A model generated the notes under the pieces. The model saw only the letters and a list, made by a program, of their open reading frames with translations. It searched no databases and had not been told where the DNA came from. 64,000 nt of DNA from Akkermansiaceae bacterium (lineage in GTDB: Bacteria; Verrucomicrobiota; Verrucomicrobiia; Verrucomicrobiales; Akkermansiaceae). The stretch lies in contig JALOTY010000009.1 in assembly GCA_025457665.1 (NCBI GenBank), positions 1 through 64,000 on the forward strand, written 5' to 3'. The translations under genes and the position numbers were made by a program. Of this stretch, positions 26,082 through 34,251 are shown one piece after another. Every line of letters starts with the position of its first letter. The first letter of the stretch is position 1.

Positions 26082-28550
26082 ATGGCGAAACGCAAATCGA
26101 ACGATGACCCCCAGCCGCCCGCCAATCGGCGACGGAAGCCCGCCCCCAAGCCCCACGGCCTGGGCACGATTCTCCTGTTCTGGCCCTTTCTCCTCCTCCA
26201 GCGGATCAGCAGCGGCTTCGGCACTCCGGCACGCCTCGCCGTCCGCACCATCGGCCACCCCATCATCCTCGGCCTCTACTTTTTCCTGCCCTTCTCCCTC
26301 TTCTACTATGCCCGCGCCCGCGGCTTCGATATGGCCAAGGTCGCCGAAATGCCGGAGCGCTCCGTCGTCCTCGACCGCCATGGCGAGGAAATCGGCCGCA
26401 TCCACGGGGAAAAACGCGACATCATTTCCTACTCGGACATCTCGCTGGATTTCATCTACGCCATCGTCGCCCGTGAAGACGAACGCTTCTTCACCCACCA
26501 CGGGGTGGACTGGATCGGCTTCGGCCGCGCCTTCCTGCGCAATATCAAGGAAAGGAAAATGAAGGAGGGTGCCTCCACCCTCACCATGCAGCTCGCCCGG
26601 AACAGCTACTCGCTCAATGCCCCGTGGCTGTCCTTCTCCGATGGCCTCCAGGAGCTCGACCGGAAATTCCTCGAAATGGCCGTCACCTTCCGCATCGAGA
26701 GCCATTACACGAAAGAGGAAATCCTCGAACACTACGTGAACCGCATCTTCTGGGGGCACACCATCCGGGGCATCGAGGAAGCCTCCCGCACCTACTTTGA
26801 AAAAAGCGCCAAGGACCTCACCCTTTCCGAAGCCGCCCTCCTCGCCGGCATCGTCCGCGGCCCGAATGCCTTCTCGCCCTTCCGCGATATCGAGGACTCG
26901 CTGCGCGAACGGGATACCACCCTCGACCGCATGGTCACCGCCGGATTCATCAGTGCCGAGGAGGCCGCCGCCGCCAAGGCGATCGAAATCAAGATCCGCC
27001 CGGAATGGCGACGCGTTTTCCACGATTCCTGGGCCATGGATGCCGTCCGCCGCGAACTCGAACGCATCCTCGAGGACGAAGACATCGAGTTCGGTGGCCT
27101 GCAAATCACCACCACCATCGATCTCCCCCTCCAAACCAAGGCCGAGGAAGCCCTCAACCAGCACCTCCGCTCCATCGAACGCGGCGGTGGCTACGCCCAC
27201 CAAACCCGCGCCGCCTGGCAGGACCTGCCCGAACCCCGCCCGAACCCCCAATACGTCCAGGGTGCCCTCGTCGTCGTCGAAAACCTCACCGGCTCCATCG
27301 TCGCCACCGTCGGCGGGCGCGATGCCGATGAATCGAAATTCAATCGCGCCAACCAGGCCCGCCGCCAGCTCGGCTCGACCTTCAAGCCCTTCGTTTACGC
27401 CGCAGCCTTCATGGAAGGCCTCAGGCCGGATGCCACGATCAGCGACGACCCTCTCTCCCCCGGCGAGGTCAAAGGCGCCGGACGCTGGTCACCCCAGAAT
27501 TCCGATGGGAAATTCAACGGCTACCAGTCGGTCGAATACGGCCTCATCCGCTCGCGCAACACCATGGCCGTCCGCATCGGGAATTTCGCCGGGATCGAAA
27601 ACGTCGCCGAACTCGCCCGCCAGGTCGGCTTCATCCAGAAAATGCGGCTCGATCCCACCGCCTACCTCGGAACCCTCGAAGCCTCCCCGGAAGAACTCGC
27701 CTCCGCCTTCACGGTCTTCCCCAATGGCGGCACCCGCATCCCTCCGCGCATCATCGCCGAAATCCGCGATCGCAACGGCAATCTCGAATACCAGAACCCA
27801 CGCATGCCCTACACCGCCGTGGCCGATGAAAATGCCGCCCTCACCACCGCAACCATGCTCGGAGCCGTGGTCGATCGCGGCACCGCCGCACGCCTCCGCA
27901 GCCTCGGCTTCTCCGCCCCCGCCGGCGGCAAGACCGGCACCACCAACGACTACAAGGACGCCTGGTTCGTCGGCTTCACCTCCAGCCTGTCCTGCGCCGT
28001 CTGGGTCGGCTTTGATCAGCCCAAAACCATCATCGATCGCGGCTTCGGCTCCACCCTCTCCCTCCCCATCTGGGCCGAGGTGATGAAATCCGCCACCCGC
28101 CTCGGCTACCGCGCCGATGGCCTGCGTTCCAACCTCTCCTTCACCGAGCGCCGGGTCTGCAAAACCACGGGAAAACTCGCTCACGAAGGCTGCGAACACG
28201 CCCGCACGGCCTACACCCTCACAATGAAGGAAAATGATGCGCCGCAGGACTACTGCGCCACCCACGTTCCGGAAAACCTCGATGACTCCGGCGCAGGACG
28301 TCCGCCCAAGGCCACTGCCATCGATCCCAGCGCCGTCGAAGTCACCACCACCACGGAAAACGCCCCCCGTGCCCGCCCCGTCGAGGAAACCCCGGCCCCG
28401 CAACCCGCTCCGCAGCCGGCACCGGAACCCGAGCCTGCCCCAGCCGACCCGGAACCCGCACCCCGGGCCCTTCCCGTGCAAGAAGAAGAAGTCCCCCGCG
28501 CCCTCCCCGTCGAAGAAGAACCCGTCCCACGAGCCATTCCCGTCGAATAA
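26082..28550 (+). CDS. Class A penicillin-binding protein (GT51 + transpeptidase)
   Basis: 822 residues, bifunctional peptidoglycan synthase anchored in the inner membrane. A basic N-terminus and a TM helix (about 58-76) are followed by the GT51 transglycosylase: R-E-D-E-R-F-F-T-H-H-G (131-141, catalytic Glu132) and E-G-A-S-T-L-T-M-Q-L-A-R-N (162-174). The transpeptidase domain has all three motifs: S432-T-F-K435, S491-R-N493 and K617-T-G619-T. The last 110 residues are a Pro/Glu-rich tail with repeated A-R/L-P-V-E-E-E units. A second, degenerate PBP starts 40 bp downstream. Confidence 0.95.
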   Translation: MAKRKSNDDPQPPANRRRKPAPKPHGLGTILLFWPFLLLQRISSGFGTPARLAVRTIGHPIILGLYFFLPFSLFYYARARGFDMAKVAEMPERSVVLDRHGEEIGRIHGEKRDIISYSDISLDFIYAIVAREDERFFTHHGVDWIGFGRAFLRNIKERKMKEGASTLTMQLARNSYSLNAPWLSFSDGLQELDRKFLEMAVTFRIESHYTKEEILEHYVNRIFWGHTIRGIEEASRTYFEKSAKDLTLSEAALLAGIVRGPNAFSPFRDIEDSLRERDTTLDRMVTAGFISAEEAAAAKAIEIKIRPEWRRVFHDSWAMDAVRRELERILEDEDIEFGGLQITTTIDLPLQTKAEEALNQHLRSIERGGGYAHQTRAAWQDLPEPRPNPQYVQGALVVVENLTGSIVATVGGRDADESKFNRANQARRQLGSTFKPFVYAAAFMEGLRPDATISDDPLSPGEVKGAGRWSPQNSDGKFNGYQSVEYGLIRSRNTMAVRIGNFAGIENVAELARQVGFIQKMRLDPTAYLGTLEASPEELASAFTVFPNGGTRIPPRIIAEIRDRNGNLEYQNPRMPYTAVADENAALTTATMLGAVVDRGTAARLRSLGFSAPAGGKTGTTNDYKDAWFVGFTSSLSCAVWVGFDQPKTIIDRGFGSTLSLPIWAEVMKSATRLGYRADGLRSNLSFTERRVCKTTGKLAHEGCEHARTAYTLTMKENDAPQDYCATHVPENLDDSGAGRPPKATAIDPSAVEVTTTTENAPRARPVEETPAPQPAPQPAPEPEPAPADPEPAPRALPVQEEEVPRALPVEEEPVPRAIPVE

Positions 28551-28590
28551 TCCCCAACTCTCCCCGCTCCTCGCTCCTCGATCCCCACCC

Positions 28591-30300
28591 ATGTCCACCT
28601 GGCGTCCCATTTCCCGCGTTCCCCGCTGGCTGTCCTGGCTTCCCGCCTGGTCCATCAGCCCGCTGAAATGGCTGCTCTGGATCTGCGGGGGCGGTGCAGC
28701 CGTCGCCCTCCTCATCGCCCTCTTCTACTTCGTCCAGGCCTCGCGCTTCGATCTCGATGAAGTCGCCATGCTCCCGGCGCAAACCACCCTGCTCGACCGC
28801 CATGGCAGCCCCATGAACGTCTCCATGGGCAGCGCCCGCCACCTCGCCACCCGCGAAGACCTGCCGGATTTCCTCATCCGCTGCCTCGAAGCCCGCGAAG
28901 ATGCCCGCTTCTTCGATCACTGTGGCGTCGATTTCCGCGGCCTCGCCCGCGCCACGGTTCGCAATGTCAAGGATGGCGACTTCACCCAAGGGGCCTCCAC
29001 CCTCACCATGCAGCTCGCCCGCAACACCTTTGAAATGCGGGCCAAATCCATCCACCGCAAGCTCCTCGAAATCGCCCTCACCCTCCGCATCGAGCGCCGC
29101 TACTCCAAAGACGAAATCCTCACCCACTACCTCAACCGCATCTACTTCGGTGCCGGCTGCCACGGCATCGAAGAAGCCTCACGAACCTATTTCGGAAAAT
29201 CCGTTTCCGAACTCAATGAGGCCGAATGCTCGATGATCATCGGCATCATCCGCGGCCCCCACATTTTTTCTCCCTCGCGAAACCTCAAGGGCGCCCGCGA
29301 TCAACAAAGCGAGGTCCTCAATCGCCTCATCGCCATGGGCCGCATCAGCGCCGATGACAAAACCCGCATCCAGGCCATCCCCATCCACATCGTCCCCAGC
29401 GAGGAACAGGACCCCGAACGCTCCTACGCCGTCCAGGCCCTCCGCGCCGAACTCTCCTCCATCCTCGATGCCCATGACATCCGTGTCGATGGCCTCATCG
29501 TCCACACCACCCTCGACCCCGGCTGGCAGCTCCGCCTGGAAACCGATCTCACCGAAACCCTCCGGGAAACCGAAAGCCGCCGCGGCTGGCCCCACCCCAC
29601 CCACGCCCAGCACGAAGTCGGCAAAATCCCCGCCTACATCCAGTGCGCCGCCGTCACGCTCGATTCGAAATCCGGCGCCATTCTCGCCCTCAGCGGCGGC
29701 CGCGATTTCCTCGATTCCCGCTACGATCGCAGCAGCGGCGCCCGCCGCGATCTCGGCTCCGCCTTTGCCCCATGGATCGTCGCCGCCGCCGCCGAACGCG
29801 GCCGACGCGTCCTCCCCGGAAACCTCATGCTCACCGGCCGCCAGATCGGCCCTTCGGAGACCGCCCGCATCGCCAAACGCTGCGGACTCGGCGGGCCCTT
29901 TCTCGGCACCGAAGACCTCTTCCGCGGCTCTGCCGCCGCCACGCCCCTCGAAACCGCCACCGCCCTCGCCACCCTCGCCAACCGCGGCCAACGCCCCCGC
30001 CCTCATTTCATCACCCGCATCACCGATACCGCCGGCACCTTGCTCTATCAGATCGAGCTGGAAAACTCCCAGGCCATCACCGCCCAAGCCGCCAGCGAAG
30101 CCCTCGATCTCCTCGAACCCATCGGCTCCAGCCGCTGCCTCGTCGGCCACACCGGCTCCGAACGCGATGCCTGGCTCCTCCGCGTCGGCCCCACCGGCTC
30201 CACCGCCATCTGGGTCGGCTTCGATGAACCCACCGTCATCGCCACCGACACCGACCTCCAACGCATCCTCGACCTCCTCGCCAAACGCCTCGGACGGTGA
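28591..30300 (+). CDS. Class A PBP paralogue: intact GT51 but inactive transpeptidase domain
   Basis: 569 residues from ATG 28591. A TM helix (about 33-50) and complete transglycosylase motifs are present: R-E-D-A-R-F-F-D-H-C-G (102-112, Glu103) and Q-G-A-S-T-L-T-M-Q-L-A-R-N (133-145). The transpeptidase part aligns with the upstream PBP but its catalytic residues are gone: S-x-x-K reads S390-A-F-A393, the segment with S-x-N is deleted, and K-T-G reads H520-T-G. It should polymerise glycan strands but not cross-link. High sequence similarity in the GT51 domain and tandem order suggest duplication followed by loss of one activity. Confidence 0.9.
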   Translation: MSTWRPISRVPRWLSWLPAWSISPLKWLLWICGGGAAVALLIALFYFVQASRFDLDEVAMLPAQTTLLDRHGSPMNVSMGSARHLATREDLPDFLIRCLEAREDARFFDHCGVDFRGLARATVRNVKDGDFTQGASTLTMQLARNTFEMRAKSIHRKLLEIALTLRIERRYSKDEILTHYLNRIYFGAGCHGIEEASRTYFGKSVSELNEAECSMIIGIIRGPHIFSPSRNLKGARDQQSEVLNRLIAMGRISADDKTRIQAIPIHIVPSEEQDPERSYAVQALRAELSSILDAHDIRVDGLIVHTTLDPGWQLRLETDLTETLRETESRRGWPHPTHAQHEVGKIPAYIQCAAVTLDSKSGAILALSGGRDFLDSRYDRSSGARRDLGSAFAPWIVAAAAERGRRVLPGNLMLTGRQIGPSETARIAKRCGLGGPFLGTEDLFRGSAAATPLETATALATLANRGQRPRPHFITRITDTAGTLLYQIELENSQAITAQAASEALDLLEPIGSSRCLVGHTGSERDAWLLRVGPTGSTAIWVGFDEPTVIATDTDLQRILDLLAKRLGR

Positions 30301-30316
30301 AGTGAACGATCCATGA

Positions 30317-30674
30317 GTGATCAGTGATCAGTGATCGGGGAGAAGGGTTCACCGCAAAGAAACAAAGTCCGCGAAGAGGGATGAAGGTGAGGGTGATCGG
30401 TGATCGGTGAACGGTGAACGGGAAGAAGAGCTCACCGCAAACGCGCAAAGTCCGCGAAGACCGATGAAGGTGAGGGTGGTGAGCAGTGAGCAGTGATCGG
30501 TGATCGGTGGTTTTGCGCGGAGCTCACAAACGTGGCTGGGGCGTCCCGCCACAGACCGTTGGGGGAGCGTCCCGCTCCCACTCTCCCCAGCCCATACCTT
30601 GGCGAAAGGTGACCCATACTACGCCTTCTTCCCGCCCACCGATCACCGATCACCGATCACCGATCACCGCTCAC
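30317..30674. repeat. Intergenic heptamer tracts, 47-bp direct repeats and REP-like hairpins
   Basis: This 383-bp gap (30301-30683) holds no gene. It contains four tracts of 7-bp units of type GTGATCR/GTGARCR: 30317-30337 (3 units), 30393-30420 (4), 30479-30506 (4) and, inverted, 30640-30674 (5 units of CGATCAC type). A 47-bp direct repeat with about five differences lies at 30349-30395 and 30432-30478 (core C-C-G-C-A-A-A ... C-A-A-A-G-T-C-C-G-C-G-A-A-G). The third and fourth tracts can pair to form a long stem whose loop includes the palindrome GGAGCG-TCC-CGCTCC near 30565-30579. Confidence 0.85.
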
Positions 30675-30683
30675 CTTCGCCCT

Positions 30684-31091
30684 TCAGCGACTTTCCTCTG
30701 CCATCCAGGCTTCCAAGTCCGGGATGCGCATGCCGTGGGCATTGAAGGCCAGGGCGGTGGTCAGGACCATCCGGTCGTTGCTCGCCACTCGGACCTCGTC
30801 CCCCTTGGCAGCGAAACGCGCGGCGATGCGCTCCACCACCGCATCGGCGGTTTCCGTCCCCTTGGAGTATATCACCATGATCCCCTCTTCCTTCCCACCC
30901 TGGAAGTTCCTCTCCCCGCGCCGACCGTCGAATACCACACACACCGCCCACCCGGAAAAATCCCCCAGATCTCTCAGTCGGCGGATCAGCTCCGTGCGCG
31001 CCATGTGCCTCTTTGGCCCCTGATGCAGCTCTCTCAGATCCTCGATGCCGAAGATCGCGCTGTGTCCATCCACCACCAGCAAACGCTCCAT
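30684..31091 (-). CDS. NYN/YacP-like (PIN-fold) nuclease domain protein
   Basis: 135 residues from ATG 31091, preceded by GGGGGG; a TTG four codons earlier is less likely. The pattern L-L-V-V-D-G-H-S-A-I near the start, V-V-F-D-G-R-R-G in the middle, A-D-A-V-V-E-R-I and V-A-S-N-D-R-M-V-L matches the YacP/Rae1 NYN family, with Asp residues placed as in the metal-binding site of PIN-like nucleases. Known relatives cleave mRNA on the ribosome (Rae1). It is 79 bp downstream of the H1-like gene in the same direction. Confidence 0.85.
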   Translation of the reverse strand: MERLLVVDGHSAIFGIEDLRELHQGPKRHMARTELIRRLRDLGDFSGWAVCVVFDGRRGERNFQGGKEEGIMVIYSKGTETADAVVERIAARFAAKGDEVRVASNDRMVLTTALAFNAHGMRIPDLEAWMAEESR

Positions 31092-31169
31092 ACCCCCCAA
31101 CAAACAGGGCCGGCCGCCACTGGCAACCGACCCTTTTGAAAATCTTTTCCGAAGTCCGGGAAATCCCGA

Positions 31170-31454
31170 TCACTCCGCAGCCTCGCCGCCCTCTTCCACG
31201 GCGGGGGTGTCCACCGCTTCCACGGCTTCCGGGGTCTCCGCATCCTCAGGCTTGGCCACTTTTTTGGCTGCCTTTTTGGCGACTTTCTTGACCGCGGTCT
31301 TCTTCACCGCCGCTTTTTTCGCGGGTGCAGCCTTCTTCACGGCTTTCTTCACCACCTTGCGGGCCGTGCCGGTGAGCTTCGCCTGTTCCTTCTTCCGCTT
31401 GAGATAATTCTTCCGGCGGTTCCGTTTTGTGACTTTTCTGAGCTGCTGTCCCAT
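31170..31454 (-). CDS. Lysine/alanine-rich histone-H1-like small basic protein
   Basis: 94 residues. Residues 1-30 are strongly basic (M-G-Q-Q-L-R-K-V-T-K-R-N-R-R-K) and look like a fixed head. Residues 31-66 are K-K-A/A-K-K repeats (K-K-A-V-K-K-A-A-P-A-K-K, K-V-A-K-K-A-A-K-K) as in histone H1 tails and chlamydial Hc proteins. The last 25 residues are acidic (Glu/Pro/Ala). Likely a nucleoid- or RNA-binding protein. Repeated codons (A-A-G/G-C-C) may make it prone to length change. A SET-domain methyltransferase is encoded at 45781-46347. Confidence 0.75.
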   Translation of the reverse strand: MGQQLRKVTKRNRRKNYLKRKKEQAKLTGTARKVVKKAVKKAAPAKKAAVKKTAVKKVAKKAAKKVAKPEDAETPEAVEAVDTPAVEEGGEAAE

Positions 31455-31586
31455 AATCTTGGTCGGGCGGGTTTAAAGTGCCCGGCCCGGCCTAGCAAGG
31501 GGAAACTCGGCCGGATTTCCCGGCCGTCTCCCGACCCGCCCGCTTGACGCTTGCCAGCCGCTGGCCCCTCCTCTTTCCTCCCGGCC

Positions 31587-32747
31587 ATGCCCGGTCTCGT
31601 CATCGCTCCCCGCGCCCGCATCTTCCACGGCCACGAATGGATCTACGCCGGAGAAATCCGCAAAACCTTCGGCGACCCCCAGCCGGGCGAGGTCATTTCC
31701 CTCAAGGACTGCCGCGATCGACCCCTCGGCTCCGCGATTTACAATCCGAACTCGATGATCGTCGCCCGCCGATTTTCGCGCAGGAAACAGGATCTCGATG
31801 CCGACTTTTTCGCCCGCCGCATCACCCGGGCCATCGACTACCGCCGCCGGATCGGCATCGATGACTCCCTCGCCCGTCTCGTATGGAGCGAATCCGACGG
31901 CCTTCCCGGACTCATCGTGGACCGCTACGGCCCCCATCTGGTCGTGCAGACCCTCACGCTGGCCATGCATCAGCGGATCGATCTCATCGCCGCCGCACTG
32001 GAAAGCCTTCTGAAGCCCGAATCCATCACCCTGCGCAACGATTCCCCCGTCCTCCGCGCCGAAGGCCTGGAGCAGGAAATCCGCACCCTCCTTGGAAACC
32101 CGCCTGCCCCCTTCACCGTTCGGGCCAATGATCTGGTTTTCGAGGTCGATCTCGTGGACGGCCAAAAAACCGGCCTCTACCTCGATCAACTCGGCAGCCA
32201 CGCCGAAGTCGCCCGCCATGCCGCCGGTCGCCGCGTGCTCGATTGTTTCACCAACCAGGGCGGCTTCGCCCTTGCTTGCGCCAAGGCAGGGGCCAGATCC
32301 GTCTGCGCCGTGGACATTTCCACCCCCGCCTGCGATGCCGCCCGACAGAATGCCGCCGCCAATGGACTCGCGATCGATGTCATCGAGCACAACGTCTTCG
32401 ACTTCCTCAAGCACGCCGAACCGAACTACGACCTGATCGTTCTCGATCCCCCAAGTTTCACCCGCAACAAGAAGTCGCTGGCCGATGCCATGCGCGGCTA
32501 CAAAGAGATCCACCTCCGCGCCCTCAAGCTCCTCGGCAACGGCGGCCTGTTGTCCACCTTCTGCTGCTCCCACCACGCCTCGCGAGAGTTGTTCCTTGCC
32601 AACCTCGTGGAAGCCGCCGTGGATGCGAAAAAATCGATCCGCCTCATCGCCGAACACCATCAGCGCGCCGATCACCCCATCCTTCCCGCCCTGCCGGAAA
32701 CCTCCTATCTGAAAGGCTTCACCGTGGAGGTGATCCCCTCCATCTGA
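31587..32747 (+). CDS. rlmI: 23S rRNA (cytosine-5)-methyltransferase, RlmI family
   Basis: 386 residues from ATG 31587. A PUA-like N-terminal domain (P-R-A-R-I-F-H-G-H-E-W-I-Y-A-G-E-I) precedes an EEHEE and a Rossmann methyltransferase domain: V-L-D-C-F-T-N-Q-G-G-F-A-L for SAM binding, A-V-D-I-S, and the motif IV/VI Cys region D-P-P-S-F and F-C-C-S-H-H with the nucleophilic Cys. The segment G-L-P-G-L-I-V-D-R-Y-G is typical of RlmI. It modifies C1962 of 23S rRNA in E. coli; a related paralogue RlmL/K is less similar. Divergent from the H1-like gene, with 132 bp between starts. Confidence 0.9.
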   Translation: MPGLVIAPRARIFHGHEWIYAGEIRKTFGDPQPGEVISLKDCRDRPLGSAIYNPNSMIVARRFSRRKQDLDADFFARRITRAIDYRRRIGIDDSLARLVWSESDGLPGLIVDRYGPHLVVQTLTLAMHQRIDLIAAALESLLKPESITLRNDSPVLRAEGLEQEIRTLLGNPPAPFTVRANDLVFEVDLVDGQKTGLYLDQLGSHAEVARHAAGRRVLDCFTNQGGFALACAKAGARSVCAVDISTPACDAARQNAAANGLAIDVIEHNVFDFLKHAEPNYDLIVLDPPSFTRNKKSLADAMRGYKEIHLRALKLLGNGGLLSTFCCSHHASRELFLANLVEAAVDAKKSIRLIAEHHQRADHPILPALPETSYLKGFTVEVIPSI

Positions 32748-33034
32748 GCCCGTGGCCGGGCGGAGCATCACTCTCGCTTCTCCGTGAAGTGTCGGAAACA
32801 AGGACCTTTTCAGGGTTCATCCTGATGATCGGGAGCCACCGTGCTCCTGGCTTCGGAACCCGCCCGCCCCCATTCGGATCGCTCATCGAAGCAGAGGATT
32901 TCCAATTCCATCGACCTTCATCTTCATTCGCTTCCCTCGTCGCCTTTCTCAGCCGGATCAGGTGGGGAATCTTTGATCAGGAGGGGCACGAGGAGTTAAG
33001 TCAAACTCCCGCCGCATCGCCAAGGGTCTTTCGC
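32748..33034. other. Non-coding gap between convergent rlmI and regulator genes
   Basis: 287 bp with no supported gene and no tRNA-like fold that I can see. The sequence has a slightly lower GC level than its surroundings and no clear strong terminator hairpin. Confidence 0.5.
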
Positions 33035-34153
33035 TCATCTCCCCATTCTCGCCGGTCCTATCGTTCCGCCCTCGACGAACTTCGCCTTGGAATAGTCTTT
33101 CTTGGCATCGTCCTTGCCGTTCGCAACATGGTCCGCCCAGCGGACGATCCGGCGAACGATCGGCCGCATTGACCATCGGATGCAACTGACCGACGGTTCG
33201 CACCACTTGAATGCGGGGTGGTCGTCGGTGCAAATCAGCGAAACATCCCTCGGGCAATGGATCCCACGCTCGGCAAGATCGATGCGGATCGCGAAAAACT
33301 CGTGGGCCTCCTCCATGAACAGCGCAGTCGGCGGGGTCAGCTTGAAGAGTTGGTCAAGACATCGTCGCAGACCCACCGGGTTCACCTCCCAGTCAGGCAA
33401 TGCGTAAGGGCCTACGGCCATCCCGTGGACTTCCATTTCCTGCAGAATGCGAAGAATCAGCGGCCCGGGTTCCGGTTTCCTGGCGAACTCAGGAACCAGC
33501 AGGACGACCCGACGGTGACCCAACTCCGCCAAACGCCGAATCGCCGTCTGGTAAGCGGGAAACTTGTCGGGCCCGATGGCCGCCACGGAGATATTCGAAA
33601 ATCGTCCGAACAGAGCAAAGGTCGGTGTCGATCGCCCGGAGAACCAGGTGAGAACTTCCTGCGGGGCGGCGCACACGATCCAGGCATCGGTTTCCACCTC
33701 CGGCACCATGCGCGACACCCTGTCCACGTTCATCCCCAGTTCGGTCAGGCTCTTTGGTGCCACGGTCACCTGGTGTCCACGGAGGTTGAGCTGATGGATG
33801 ATCTCGTGGACCATCGCATCCTGACGGTCCGACGGAGAATGCAGCAGGATGGAAACCCGGAAGTTTCCCGTGAACGACTCACGGCTCATCACGATCCGCC
33901 TGCGCTTGCCGTGTCCGGCAGGCAACAGCAATCCCTCTTCCTCCAAATAGGACAAGGCGGCCCTCACGGTATCCCGCCCAACCTGAAGCTGGCTGACCAG
34001 CCAGCTCTCGCCAGGCATCGTTCCCGTCCATGTGCGCGAACGCAACTCGGCCCGGAGAAAGTCCGCCAACTGTTCGGACGCAGATCGAATGCGCAATTCC
34101 CTCATGACGGACAACTTGGGCTTATCCGGATCAGTTCTCAATGCCAAAAACAT
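33035..34153 (-). CDS. GntR-HTH/LacI-type sugar-binding transcription regulator
   Basis: 372 residues from ATG 34153 (a TTG at 34165 and an ATG at 34105 are alternatives). An N-terminal winged helix of GntR type (A-D-F-L-R-A-E-L, G-E-S-W-L-V-S-Q-L-Q-V-G-R-D-T-V-R-A-A-L) is followed by a periplasmic-binding-protein-like effector domain (R-V-S-I-L-L-H-S, A-A-I-G-P-D-K-F, L-G-H-R-R-V-V-L-L-V-P, D-V-S-L-I-C-T-D-D). This XylR/AraR-like layout usually binds a sugar or oligosaccharide. It is transcribed divergently from the GH10 xylanase gene, so it likely controls this locus by de-repression with xylo-oligosaccharide; that ligand is inference. Confidence 0.85.
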   Translation of the reverse strand: MFLALRTDPDKPKLSVMRELRIRSASEQLADFLRAELRSRTWTGTMPGESWLVSQLQVGRDTVRAALSYLEEEGLLLPAGHGKRRRIVMSRESFTGNFRVSILLHSPSDRQDAMVHEIIHQLNLRGHQVTVAPKSLTELGMNVDRVSRMVPEVETDAWIVCAAPQEVLTWFSGRSTPTFALFGRFSNISVAAIGPDKFPAYQTAIRRLAELGHRRVVLLVPEFARKPEPGPLILRILQEMEVHGMAVGPYALPDWEVNPVGLRRCLDQLFKLTPPTALFMEEAHEFFAIRIDLAERGIHCPRDVSLICTDDHPAFKWCEPSVSCIRWSMRPIVRRIVRWADHVANGKDDAKKDYSKAKFVEGGTIGPARMGR

Positions 34154-34251
34154 TTGATGGCCCAAGGAAAGCGAGCCATCTCATCAGGGGAAAACTCGTT
34201 GAAGCCTTCTTGTTTCGTCCCTAATTCGCCATCCAAACCCGAACCCTGACC
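34154..34251. promoter_or_regulatory. Divergent promoter/operator region between regulator and xylanase genes
   Basis: A 98-bp gap holds the inverted repeat GATGGC (34156-34161) / GCCATC (34175-34180) with a 13-base spacer, a candidate operator for the neighbouring regulator. Toward the xylanase, TTGAAG (34199-34204) and TAATTC (34222-34227) are 17 bp apart and might be a weak -35/-10 pair. Both assignments are by eye. Confidence 0.35.

Noticed and set aside
30317..30674. Possible CRISPR array
   Set aside because: Units are 7 bp and directly adjacent, with no spacers of constant length and no cas genes nearby.
31509..31525. GGCCGG/CCGGCC hairpin between the H1-like and rlmI genes as a terminator
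   Set aside because: The genes are divergent, so no transcript should end there; six GC pairs are easily found by chance in this composition.
32748..33034. Search for tRNA or small RNA
   Set aside because: No cloverleaf, T-loop GTTCRA-type signature or strong terminator was visible in this or the other gaps.
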